A stretch of DNA of 29,215 nt from a virus, in the IMG/VR virus record IMGVR_UViG_3300044691_000848, positions 1 to 29,215 of that record, one strand, 5' to 3'. Below are positions 1 through 6,432 of the stretch, piece after piece. Positions within the stretch are counted from its first letter, which is position 1. The number at the start of each line of letters is the position of its first letter. A program made the position numbers and the translations under genes. The notes below the pieces were generated by a model that did not search any database, was not told the DNA's origin, and saw nothing but the letters and a program-made list of their open reading frames with translations.

Positions 1-270
1 GTGAGCGCCCGCATCGAGATCACTCCGGCGAAGGCGTACGTCGACTGGGTGATCCGCGAGTACGTCGACGGCAACTGCCTGCACTTTTACTCGAAGTCCG
101 AGCTGGCCGACCCCGGGATTCAGTGGCTTGTGCCGTGGTGCCAGGCCGACGACATGTACCCCGCCCGGCACCCCAAGGTCGAGGTCAGGTCCGAGCCGGT
201 GGCCGCACATACCCGCACGTGTATGGGCTGCGTCAACGCGGACCGCCGGGCACGCGGCAACCGCCCCTGA
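1..270 (+). CDS. Hypothetical small cysteine-containing protein (89 aa)
   Basis: I do not recognise a family. The reading frame opens with GTG at the first base of the window and ends with TGA, so the true start may lie upstream. Codons are strongly G/C in the third position, which supports a real gene. The product is polar, without signal peptide or membrane segment. It has Cys near residues 23 and 47 and a CxxC pair near residues 74-77 (TCMGC), which could bind zinc. It is transcribed toward the phage late operon and so is convergent with it. It may be a phage-edge gene or a host gene next to the integration site; the sequence does not decide. Confidence 0.6.
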   Translation: MSARIEITPAKAYVDWVIREYVDGNCLHFYSKSELADPGIQWLVPWCQADDMYPARHPKVEVRSEPVAAHTRTCMGCVNADRRARGNRP

Positions 271-389
271 TCCCCCGGTCGCCGCGCTGCCCCGATCGGT
301 GCGGCGGCTGGGTCTCCACCTCCGCGCCCGGTGTCCTCCGAGACGCGGCGGAACCGGCAGGGCGACCGGCTAGCTCCGGTCCCCTGCCA

Positions 390-447
390 TTCCAGAGGCC
401 AGCGCGTCGCCACGCATCCCCAGTACCCGGCGCGCTGGCCTCTGGAA
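390..447. repeat. Perfect 17-bp inverted repeat, long hairpin
   Basis: The arm at 390-406 (TTCCAGAGGCCAGCGCG) is exactly complementary to 431-447, with a 24-nt loop. It lies in the 257-bp gap between the plus-strand ORF ending at 270 and the end of the late operon at 528. Neither side has a clear T-run, so it is not a textbook intrinsic terminator. It could be a bidirectional terminator, an RNase III-type processing site or a recombination-related site. The rest of 271-527 shows only this repeat and the terminator at 471-512. Confidence 0.75.
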
Positions 448-470
448 CTCCGCACCCTGAACGTACGAAA

Positions 471-512
471 GGCCCCCGCGCTGCACTGACCGAAGTCAGG
501 AGCGCGGGGGCC
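471..512 (-). terminator. Intrinsic terminator of the late operon
   Basis: A perfect 12-bp stem is formed by 471-482 (GGCCCCCGCGCT) and 501-512. A nested 5-bp stem (486-490 with 495-499) closes on a CGAA loop. On the minus strand the stem is followed by TTTCG. It sits 16 bp past the stop of the last late gene (528), as expected for the end of the late transcript. It may also stop plus-strand transcription from the 1-270 gene. Confidence 0.8.
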
Positions 513-527
513 TTGTCGTGCGTGCGG

Positions 528-896
528 TCAGGCGGCGGGCGGAGTGTCGACCGGTGAGGGCGCCGGGTCGGGGGTGAGCGGTGCGGCCGGTGGTACGTCG
601 GGCAGCTGCTCCGCCGTGACGCCGGTCGGCAGCGGGGCCGCGGTCGAGGCCAGTATCGGCGGGCCGATCGGGGTGAGCGGCACCTTGTTCGCCGGGCCCG
701 ACACCACACCGGCCGTCGCCGCCACGACTGGCAGGATCGCCAGCAGCGCCAGTGCCCACGTCGGGAGCTGGACCCTGGCGCCCTCGAGCGCGACGAGGAC
801 CGCGGCGGGCGGGATGCCAAACAGCGCGACGAGCCAGCCCTTGGCGTACTTCTCGAACGTGCTGAGCTCGGCCGCCCAGGGGCCGTGCGCGCTCAT
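528..896 (-). CDS. Putative holin (small membrane protein, 122 aa)
   Basis: This small protein probably lets the lysin cross the membrane at the end of infection. The start is the ATG at 896, which overlaps the lysin stop codon (ATGA). A longer open frame extends upstream but only shadows the lysin gene. The product has a charged N-terminus (residues 1-20), two hydrophobic stretches (about 21-38 and 46-66) and a Pro/Ala-rich, polar C-terminal tail (about 78-122), a shape usual for actinophage holins. It is the last gene of the late operon, directly after the lysin. The holin call rests on topology and position, since holins share little sequence; another lysis-linked membrane protein is possible. 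Confidence 0.6.
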   Translation of the reverse strand: MSAHGPWAAELSTFEKYAKGWLVALFGIPPAAVLVALEGARVQLPTWALALLAILPVVAATAGVVSGPANKVPLTPIGPPILASTAAPLPTGVTAEQLPDVPPAAPLTPDPAPSPVDTPPAA

Positions 897-1690
897 GCGA
901 GCCCCACACTGAAGGTGTGGTTGGCCGTGTAGCGGATCTGCGCCATGACCGCGCCCGCCGGGATCGGCAACGGGCCGGGGCGGTGCGGGTCGATCGGCTG
1001 GCTCCGGATCGCCCCGCCGACGCCGGCCGCGGCCGAGCTGCCCTTCGGGGTGTCGCCGTAGAAGTCGATCGAGGTGAGCATCACCGGGGTGTCGCCGAGG
1101 TCGGCGGTGCAGATGTAGAGCTGTGTCTTGCCCTTGACGAACACGGTTGCGTGGACATCGTTTCCGGCGTCGAGTTGCATGGGGTCCTCCGTGTCGGGGT
1201 TGCCGGGTGCGCTGCCGCCACCGGTGGGTGGTGGGCCGGCGCCGTCGACGCCAGGCCAGTAGTCGGCGACGCTGGACTCGTCCCAGCCCGCCGTGTTGGT
1301 GTGCTGTTTGGCGACGGCATCCGTTGGGATCGAGGCGTTGCCGTCGTACTTCGCGATCCAGTAGTGCGGCTCGGCGACCTGTGCGTCGGCGAATGCCTGG
1401 CGCACGCTCGGCCAGGTCGAGGCGTTGCAGTACACCGAGGGGTCCACGGCGGCTGCCCGTCTGCGCTGGACCCATCCGGGAGCCTGGTCCGGGGTCGCGT
1501 CGTACCGCTCCACGTCGAGGACCTGGCCGACGTTGTAGGCGGCCTGTGTGGCGATGCCCACGTGCACGGCGTTCGGGAAGCTGTCCCACTCGGCCTGAGT
1601 CCACGCGTACGGACCTGTGAGGTACCCGGCGACCAGCTGAGCGTCGGCCGGGATATTCGCGGGGGTCACCGCGTCGTACATCGTGCGCAT
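893..1690 (-). CDS. GH25-like lysin (putative endolysin, 265 aa)
   Basis: Residues 1-150 look like a TIM-barrel of the GH25/DUF1906 type. The pattern VAGYL near residue 20, a DxE motif (LDVE, D59 and E61) that matches the GH25 catalytic pair, PSVYC near 85, YWIAKYDG near 110 and a late AKQHTNT...D segment all fit. A Pro/Gly linker (about 151-170) leads to a beta-rich C-terminal domain that may bind the cell wall or another ligand. There is no signal peptide, so export would rely on the holin encoded next (ATGA overlap). An AAGGGG ribosome site precedes the ATG at 1690; a second ATG at 1681 is possible. Such proteins are frequent in actinophages, but hydrolase activity is inferred, not shown. 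Confidence 0.65.
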   Translation of the reverse strand: MRTMYDAVTPANIPADAQLVAGYLTGPYAWTQAEWDSFPNAVHVGIATQAAYNVGQVLDVERYDATPDQAPGWVQRRRAAAVDPSVYCNASTWPSVRQAFADAQVAEPHYWIAKYDGNASIPTDAVAKQHTNTAGWDESSVADYWPGVDGAGPPPTGGGSAPGNPDTEDPMQLDAGNDVHATVFVKGKTQLYICTADLGDTPVMLTSIDFYGDTPKGSSAAAGVGGAIRSQPIDPHRPGPLPIPAGAVMAQIRYTANHTFSVGLA

Positions 1691-1692
1691 GG

Positions 1693-2028
1693 TCAGGACC
1701 CCTTCGTGAGGCGTTCGATCTCCTGGTGAGCGGCGTCGAGATCCTTGGACATCCCCGTCACCTGGCCGCGCAACTCGGCGACCTCGGCCTGGGCGTTGCG
1801 GAGGCTCTCAGTCATGGCCGTGATCTGCTTGTCGGCGTCGGCGAGCCGGGCCATCAGCGGCGAGAGCAGGCTCACCGACGCGTCCGTCAGCACCTTCGTG
1901 GCTTGAGCCTCGGACATGTGCCCTTCGGACTCGAGCTTGCGCGCCAGGGTCTTCACCGACAGCAGCCGCGTGAGCCCACCGGATCCGAGCGCGGACACCA
2001 CCACCGCGATGATCGTCATCCAGTCCAT
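1693..2028 (-). CDS. Membrane-anchored coiled-coil protein (111 aa)
   Basis: The first residues form one membrane segment (about 3-17, MTIIAVVVSALGSGG). A long helical region follows, and about 55-108 show heptad-like spacing typical of a coiled coil (ITAMTESLRNAQAEVAELRG). The start shares one base with the stop of the upstream gene (TGATG), and the lysin begins 2 bp after its stop. Its place in the lysis module and its shape recall an i-spanin-like anchor or a holin accessory protein. No family was recognised, and a structural role cannot be excluded. Confidence 0.6.
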   Translation of the reverse strand: MDWMTIIAVVVSALGSGGLTRLLSVKTLARKLESEGHMSEAQATKVLTDASVSLLSPLMARLADADKQITAMTESLRNAQAEVAELRGQVTGMSKDLDAAHQEIERLTKGS

Positions 2029-2468
2029 CAGGGTCTCTCCCCGTCTGTAGTGACAGCCGTCAGCGTGCGCGCGGCGATCATCTGGTCAATCTCGGCGGAG
2101 ATCTGGCGGGCCCGGACGACGTGCGCGATCGCGACGGACAGCATGAAGCCGCCGAACAGGATGCCGCGAGCGCCGGAGTTGGCGACGATGATCACGCCGT
2201 ACCCCAAGCACCACGCGGTCGAGGACCACAACCCGATCCGCTCGGTCAGGGCGCCCACCACACCGCGCGAGAACACGCCGATGAGAGCCACCAGCGCGGT
2301 GACGACCAGCCCGGCGTACATCACCAGCCCCCACGGGATCGGGAGCGCGCGAGCCGAGGCGGAAGCAACCCGGTCGAAGGCAATCACGCTGACACCGCCG
2401 AGCAGCACGCACGCCAGCAACAGCGCCACCTCGTGCGGCGACTTCCCGCCGCGGATCTCGATGACCAT
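2028..2468 (-). CDS. Polytopic membrane protein of the lysis region (146 aa)
   Basis: Four hydrophobic stretches are visible: about residues 14-31, 46-66, 82-98 and 102-118. A short charged C-terminus rich in Ala, Arg and Asp follows. It could be a second holin or a lysis regulator. It is linked by one-base TGATG overlaps to the genes on both sides, so it is translated with them. The ribosome site GGAAGGGGA precedes the ATG. I do not recognise the family; the membrane location is well supported and the function is inferred only from position. Confidence 0.6.
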   Translation of the reverse strand: MVIEIRGGKSPHEVALLLACVLLGGVSVIAFDRVASASARALPIPWGLVMYAGLVVTALVALIGVFSRGVVGALTERIGLWSSTAWCLGYGVIIVANSGARGILFGGFMLSVAIAHVVRARQISAEIDQMIAARTLTAVTTDGERP

Positions 2469-2584
2469 CAGGAATCCCCTTCCACCACGGGAAGGTCTTC
2501 CGGCGCCGGGCGCGTGGTCGAGCCGACCATCACGATCGGGTCGGGGTGCGGAAGGTTGGACGCGGGGTCGTAGGGCTCGGTCAT
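2468..2584 (-). CDS. Small acidic proline-rich protein (38 aa)
   Basis: This short gene fills what would otherwise be a 115-bp gap in a tightly packed operon. It starts with ATG at 2584 in a TAATG junction with the upstream minor tail gene and ends in a TGATG junction with the membrane protein gene. A GGAGG ribosome site lies just upstream of the start. The product (MTEPYDPASNLPHPDPIV...) is polar, acidic and Pro-rich, with no membrane segment. The double coupling is the main evidence that it is translated. Function unknown. Confidence 0.6.
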   Translation of the reverse strand: MTEPYDPASNLPHPDPIVMVGSTTRPAPEDLPVVEGDS

Positions 2585-3246
2585 TACCAGCCTCCGATTT
2601 GGTTGGCGTGGAATTGCGAAGCGCCGTAGTAGAAGTTCGGCGCGGGGTACGCGGTGCCGGTCCCGCTCACCATGCAGGTCTCCAACGCGACGATGGTGGG
2701 GCTACCGATCTGCGACGCCGGGATCAGCGTGGCTTGAAGGATCGAGTTCGCGTAATACGTCCCCGCAGTCGCGCCGGACAGCGTGACCGGCGTCGAGTAG
2801 GTGGAAAAGCTGCCGTTGTAGTGGTGCCACCGCGCTTGCATGCTCGCAGCCGTCGAGCACACCATCTTCAGGGCAATTTGCCCTTCCACTCCCGGGTTCG
2901 TCGGCACAAACTGCCCGGTCCACACAGGCGTGAACACGTTGCCGGTAATTCCGAAGTTCGGCGGGTCATAGGCGTAGAACGGCACGGTCACGATCGGCCA
3001 CGCAACGCCATACCCGGCATCCGCATCTGACTGGAACAGCACGTTGCCGGACCCGTCATAGATCGAGACGAGTGCGTTGTCGCCGTTGGGGTTCGGCAGG
3101 ATCGTGAAGTCGTCCACACCGGCGTGGGAGATGACGAAAGGGAACTTGGTCTGTCTTCCGAGTTCGTCGATCTGCCGTTGCAAACCCAGCAGCACGTTGG
3201 GGAGTCCGTCTGCTCCGGAGAAGTCGGTGCCCGGTGATGCGACCAT
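2584..3246 (-). CDS. Minor tail protein / distal fibre component (220 aa)
   Basis: The start is the ATG at 3246, sharing one base with the upstream stop (TGATG); the open frame continues further upstream but that part shadows the neighbouring tail gene. An N-terminal helix (about residues 15-35, LLGLQRQIDELGRQ) resembles the trimer-forming helix of fibre proteins. The rest is rich in Gly, Thr, Ser and aromatic residues, as in beta-sheet receptor or lectin-like domains. It is the last tail gene before the lysis module, a usual place for receptor-contacting proteins. The exact family is not recognised. Confidence 0.6.
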   Translation of the reverse strand: MVASPGTDFSGADGLPNVLLGLQRQIDELGRQTKFPFVISHAGVDDFTILPNPNGDNALVSIYDGSGNVLFQSDADAGYGVAWPIVTVPFYAYDPPNFGITGNVFTPVWTGQFVPTNPGVEGQIALKMVCSTAASMQARWHHYNGSFSTYSTPVTLSGATAGTYYANSILQATLIPASQIGSPTIVALETCMVSGTGTAYPAPNFYYGASQFHANQIGGW

Positions 3247-4382
3247 CAGAAACCTCCTCGACCGTCGAGCAGGTGGATAACCGTGTTCGCTTCCGGACCG
3301 TTGGACAGCCCCAGAATCCGCACGTTGTACTGCCCGTCCGGCTGCCAGGGGTGGCCGGTGACGTTGTACGTCGCGAAGTAGCCGGGGTCGTATGCCCCCA
3401 GGGGCGATGGCCCGTCGACTCGCACCACCGCAGGCCACGACTCCACCGAGCGGCCGTACAGCGCGATATCCGCGATCGCCCAGCCGTCGAGCGTGGACTG
3501 GTCGGTGGCCGAGGTGTGGTTGCCGTCGACATAGTCCAGCGCGGGCCACCCCGCGGTGATCAGTGTCGGAGACGACGCGGTGCCGGTCAGCTGGCCACGC
3601 TCGTTCCCGGCGCCCTTGACCCACGCAGAGGTGGCGATGTTCGACCCGTCGCCGTTGATCGGCAGCTTCTGCAACGTGGTGCCGTAGTCGAACATCACCG
3701 GCGCGCCGGTCTGCACGATCGTGGGCTTACCCACCGCCATCTGGTGGCGAATCAGGTTGGTGCCCGGGACCCGGTATGGCTTGAAGTCCACGTCGGGGCC
3801 GCCGTCGACCTGTGTCAACTCCTGCAGCCGCTGGCCGCACGACGCCAGGTCGTAGCCGAAGTACGTCCGCGTGGCCGTGCCTGTACCCGAGTCGGCCGGG
3901 ATGTCGATCGGGAGCGCGGACCCGTCCCGATGCGTCCAGGTCGTCGAGTTGCGCACCACGGCCGCGGCGATGTCCCACAGCTGGCCGGTGATCGTCTGAT
4001 CGGCGGAGACATCGGTGATCGGGAACGCCGCGGGGTTGAACGTCTGGTTGTGGAGTAGCCGCCGGTTGAACAGCGACCACAGGCCACCGCCGGAGAACAC
4101 CACGTTGCCCGCGCCGTCGTCGACCGGATAGGACGTGATGGGCCCGGCTTGGACGCAGTAGTCACCCCAGAAGATCGCCACCGAGAAGCGGAACGGTGCG
4201 GCGATCGACCGGAGCTGATCCTTCGTCCACGTGGCGCCGAGCATCAGCTTGACTGACCAGACGCCGCCGTTGTTGATCTGCCGTGTCCACGTGGGCGCCT
4301 CGATGATCGGCAGTTCCGAGGGGCCGACGATCCTGCCCGAGGTGGTCAGGTACGCGAACGCGGTGTACCCGTCGATGGCCAC
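3246..4382 (-). CDS. Minor tail protein, hub-like (378 aa)
   Basis: The N-terminus, with an APTWTRQINNGGVWSVKL segment near residues 28-46, resembles the siphovirus Gp37-like minor tail proteins of actinophages, which are thought to form part of the tail tip hub. The protein is mixed alpha/beta and ends in a beta-rich region (about 300-378). It starts with GTG at 4382, only 3 bp after the preceding stop, and the ribosome site is weak, so translational coupling is likely. It lies two genes after Dit, consistent with tail-tip assembly. The family match is by eye; the tail role is well supported by context. Confidence 0.65.
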   Translation of the reverse strand: MAIDGYTAFAYLTTSGRIVGPSELPIIEAPTWTRQINNGGVWSVKLMLGATWTKDQLRSIAAPFRFSVAIFWGDYCVQAGPITSYPVDDGAGNVVFSGGGLWSLFNRRLLHNQTFNPAAFPITDVSADQTITGQLWDIAAAVVRNSTTWTHRDGSALPIDIPADSGTGTATRTYFGYDLASCGQRLQELTQVDGGPDVDFKPYRVPGTNLIRHQMAVGKPTIVQTGAPVMFDYGTTLQKLPINGDGSNIATSAWVKGAGNERGQLTGTASSPTLITAGWPALDYVDGNHTSATDQSTLDGWAIADIALYGRSVESWPAVVRVDGPSPLGAYDPGYFATYNVTGHPWQPDGQYNVRILGLSNGPEANTVIHLLDGRGGF

Positions 4383-4385
4383 GGC

Positions 4386-5534
4386 TCACACGTCCGGGAT
4401 CAGGCTGGCCGGTCCGAGTTTGGTGACCTTGAAGTACGAGCGGCCGCCGGCGTCCGCCTTGGAGTCCAGGCCGCCGGCGCCGGACAGCCGGGAGAAGGTG
4501 CCCACGAACGTCCGGGTGGCCGTCGCGGTCGGCTTGAGGATGAACTTGTACGTCTTGAACAGCGGCTGGTTAACCGGCTCGTTCTGAATGTCGTCCTCAA
4601 ACTGAATCGCGCCAGACACCGTGGTGTCGCGCATCCGGACCTTGAACACGTCCGTCCCGATGGACAACTGGTGAGCGAAGCCCCATTCGACCTCGTAGGC
4701 CTGGCCGTTGACGACCGGGAACGATCCGGTGCCCGTGGCCGTCAGGACCTCGGTGACGCTGCTGGTCGTGGCCAGCGTGGCGCCGGTGACGTAGCGGTTT
4801 CCGCCGACGACCGCAGCGGGGGATTCAGCGTATGTGCGGACGTTCACCCATGAGCCCGTGCCCACACCGCTATCGGTCCACCGATCGAGCCCGGTCCCTG
4901 TGTCGCGTAGCTCGCCGTCGCGGAATCCGACATCGGTGAGCAGATCGCCGGGAAGCAGCCGCCGGATAGCGCCTTGCAGCCCTGCCGACTTGCGCAGGTC
5001 GGTGATGTTCGCCGAGGTGATGGTTGTCGCCAGCGCGTTGACCCGAGCGCTCGCAAGCGGAATCGCACCGGCTGGCAAAGGCGGCAGGACTGGGGCACCT
5101 GCGGGCGTGCCGGTGATCACCTGAATCTGTGCCCGGGTGAACGAGTCTCCGATGGCGGCGTCCTCGACCCGGGCCACGATCAGGTCCAGCCGGGGGTTGG
5201 TCGGGTCCGCGTCGGCGCACCGGGGGTTGACGATCCCGGCGTCGAGGTAGGCCTGGTACACCGCCTGCGAGGCGCGGGAGATGATCCCTGTGCCGGGGTA
5301 GACCTGGAGGCTCAGCGAGGGGCTGGCCATCGGGGCGACCCAGAGACTGACGTTGGTGCCGTTGTTGCTCGCCTGCGGGACGACGCCGGAGCGCCAGACC
5401 TGGGCAGGCACCATGGCGTTGCCCTGAACATCGGCTGTAGCCCAGAAGCCGCCGTCGTGCTGGCGGCCCTCCAGCGAGGTGTTGAGCGACTGGAGGGTCC
5501 ATGCGCCGTCCATGTCCACGTTGGTGAGAGTCAT
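4386..5534 (-). CDS. Minor tail / receptor-binding candidate (382 aa)
   Basis: The ATG at 5534 is chosen because AAAGGAC lies at good distance upstream; an upstream extension to 5588 would overlap Dit. Residues 1-200 look like a baseplate or fibre attachment domain (pattern VYPGTGIISRASQAVYQAY near 87-105). Residues about 230-382 are rich in Thr, Val and Gly with alternating strands (WVNVRTYAES, FKVRMRDTTVSG), like a jelly-roll carbohydrate-binding fold. It follows Dit directly. Receptor binding is inferred from fold pattern and position only. Confidence 0.6.
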   Translation of the reverse strand: MTLTNVDMDGAWTLQSLNTSLEGRQHDGGFWATADVQGNAMVPAQVWRSGVVPQASNNGTNVSLWVAPMASPSLSLQVYPGTGIISRASQAVYQAYLDAGIVNPRCADADPTNPRLDLIVARVEDAAIGDSFTRAQIQVITGTPAGAPVLPPLPAGAIPLASARVNALATTITSANITDLRKSAGLQGAIRRLLPGDLLTDVGFRDGELRDTGTGLDRWTDSGVGTGSWVNVRTYAESPAAVVGGNRYVTGATLATTSSVTEVLTATGTGSFPVVNGQAYEVEWGFAHQLSIGTDVFKVRMRDTTVSGAIQFEDDIQNEPVNQPLFKTYKFILKPTATATRTFVGTFSRLSGAGGLDSKADAGGRSYFKVTKLGPASLIPDV

Positions 5535-5547
5535 CGGGAAAGTCCTT

Positions 5548-6432
5548 TCACCAACTGGCGTTCTGCCAGGATGCGGAGAGGGAGCCACTGCCGGCTGACG
5601 CGGCGAGCGCCACGGTCACAGCCGACGATGCGGGAATGGAGAACCACGATGCCGAGGTCATGAGGGTGAAGCGGTCGGAACCGTTCAACAGCACCGACCG
5701 CTTGGCCGGGTCAGTCGTGATGACCAGCGAATCGCCCGCGCCCAAGGTGTTCGAGTAGGTGAGCTGCTGGCCGGTGGCGTTGTTCGTGATCGTGACCGGT
5801 CCGGTCAGGGGCCCGGTCAGGGTGAATGTCGGCCAGGTGTCGGCATTCCCGGTGTTGGCCATCGAGAACGTGCCGTTGCTGGTGGTCGTACCCCAGTTCA
5901 AGCCCCCACCGGTCACCCAGTTGAGGCCGCCGCCGGTTACCCAGTCCAGTCCGACCGCGCCCGGTGTCGGCAGCGTGGTCGAGCCCGCTTGGGTCGCAGT
6001 GTCGTAAAGCCGGGGATCTGTTGCGAGTAGGGGCAACTGCCAGTCGAAGCCACTGCAGTCGGGCCAGATGGTGAACTTGGGCTTAGCCGCCAGCTCGACG
6101 AGAGCTTGTCTGGGTACCAGGCCGTCGTCGATGACGAGCAGGCGCTGCCCGCCGTCGGTGAACAGCCCGAACAGTTGCTTGCGGGCAGCCATCACGGAGG
6201 GGCGTCCGCCGGGAGCCCTGCCCCAGCCCTGCAAGGTGATGGGGTTGGACGCGGGGAACGAGACCGCCCGGTAGGCGCCAGCGCCGTAGGGACGTTCTGA
6301 GATCCGCGTTTTAGGGGTGGGGCCGTCGGTCGCGTCCTGCGTGGTGACGACCCAGCGGACGCCGAAGTCGTCGTCGACGTTCGCGGCCCACCCACTAACC
6401 GCGTAGGTGGGCCACAAAATCCGGGTAGCCAT
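5548..6432 (-). CDS. Distal tail protein (Dit-like, 294 aa)
   Basis: This is the gene directly after the tape measure, where the distal tail protein that caps the tube and carries the tip complex is found. The N-terminal half (ITLQGWGRAPGG...MAARKQLFGLF near residues 65-90, then a WPDCSGFDWQLPLLATDPRLY segment in two parts) fits the siphovirus tail component family; the C-terminal half is beta-rich. Between them lies a short tandem repeat WVTGGGLN (two copies plus a partial third). Its start shares a base with the tape measure stop (TGATG at 6432). Confidence 0.75.
   Translation of the reverse strand: MATRILWPTYAVSGWAANVDDDFGVRWVVTTQDATDGPTPKTRISERPYGAGAYRAVSFPASNPITLQGWGRAPGGRPSVMAARKQLFGLFTDGGQRLLVIDDGLVPRQALVELAAKPKFTIWPDCSGFDWQLPLLATDPRLYDTATQAGSTTLPTPGAVGLDWVTGGGLNWVTGGGLNWGTTTSNGTFSMANTGNADTWPTFTLTGPLTGPVTITNNATGQQLTYSNTLGAGDSLVITTDPAKRSVLLNGSDRFTLMTSASWFSIPASSAVTVALAASAGSGSLSASWQNASW
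5890..5952. repeat. 24-bp tandem repeat in the Dit gene
   Basis: Two imperfect 24-bp units (5890-5913 and 5914-5937) and a partial third (5938-5952) encode the 8-residue unit WVTGGGLN. The repeat is in frame and lies in a hinge between the two halves of Dit. Copy number could change by slippage without breaking the reading frame. Confidence 0.7.

Noticed and set aside
271-527. attL site in the left intergenic region
   Set aside because: The partner site beyond the integrase is outside the window, so no repeated core can be shown.
528-1604. Upstream extension of the holin frame by about 236 codons
   Set aside because: The added part is a shadow of the lysin gene; ATG 896 overlaps the lysin stop and gives a compact holin-like protein.
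1726-3030. Plus-strand frame of 434 codons across the lysis and tail genes
   Set aside because: It runs antisense across five coupled minus-strand genes and shows no domain or ribosome site.
2584-3624. Upstream extension of the distal tail gene by 126 codons
   Set aside because: The added part is Arg-rich shadow sequence of the hub-like gene; ATG 3246 is coupled by TGATG.
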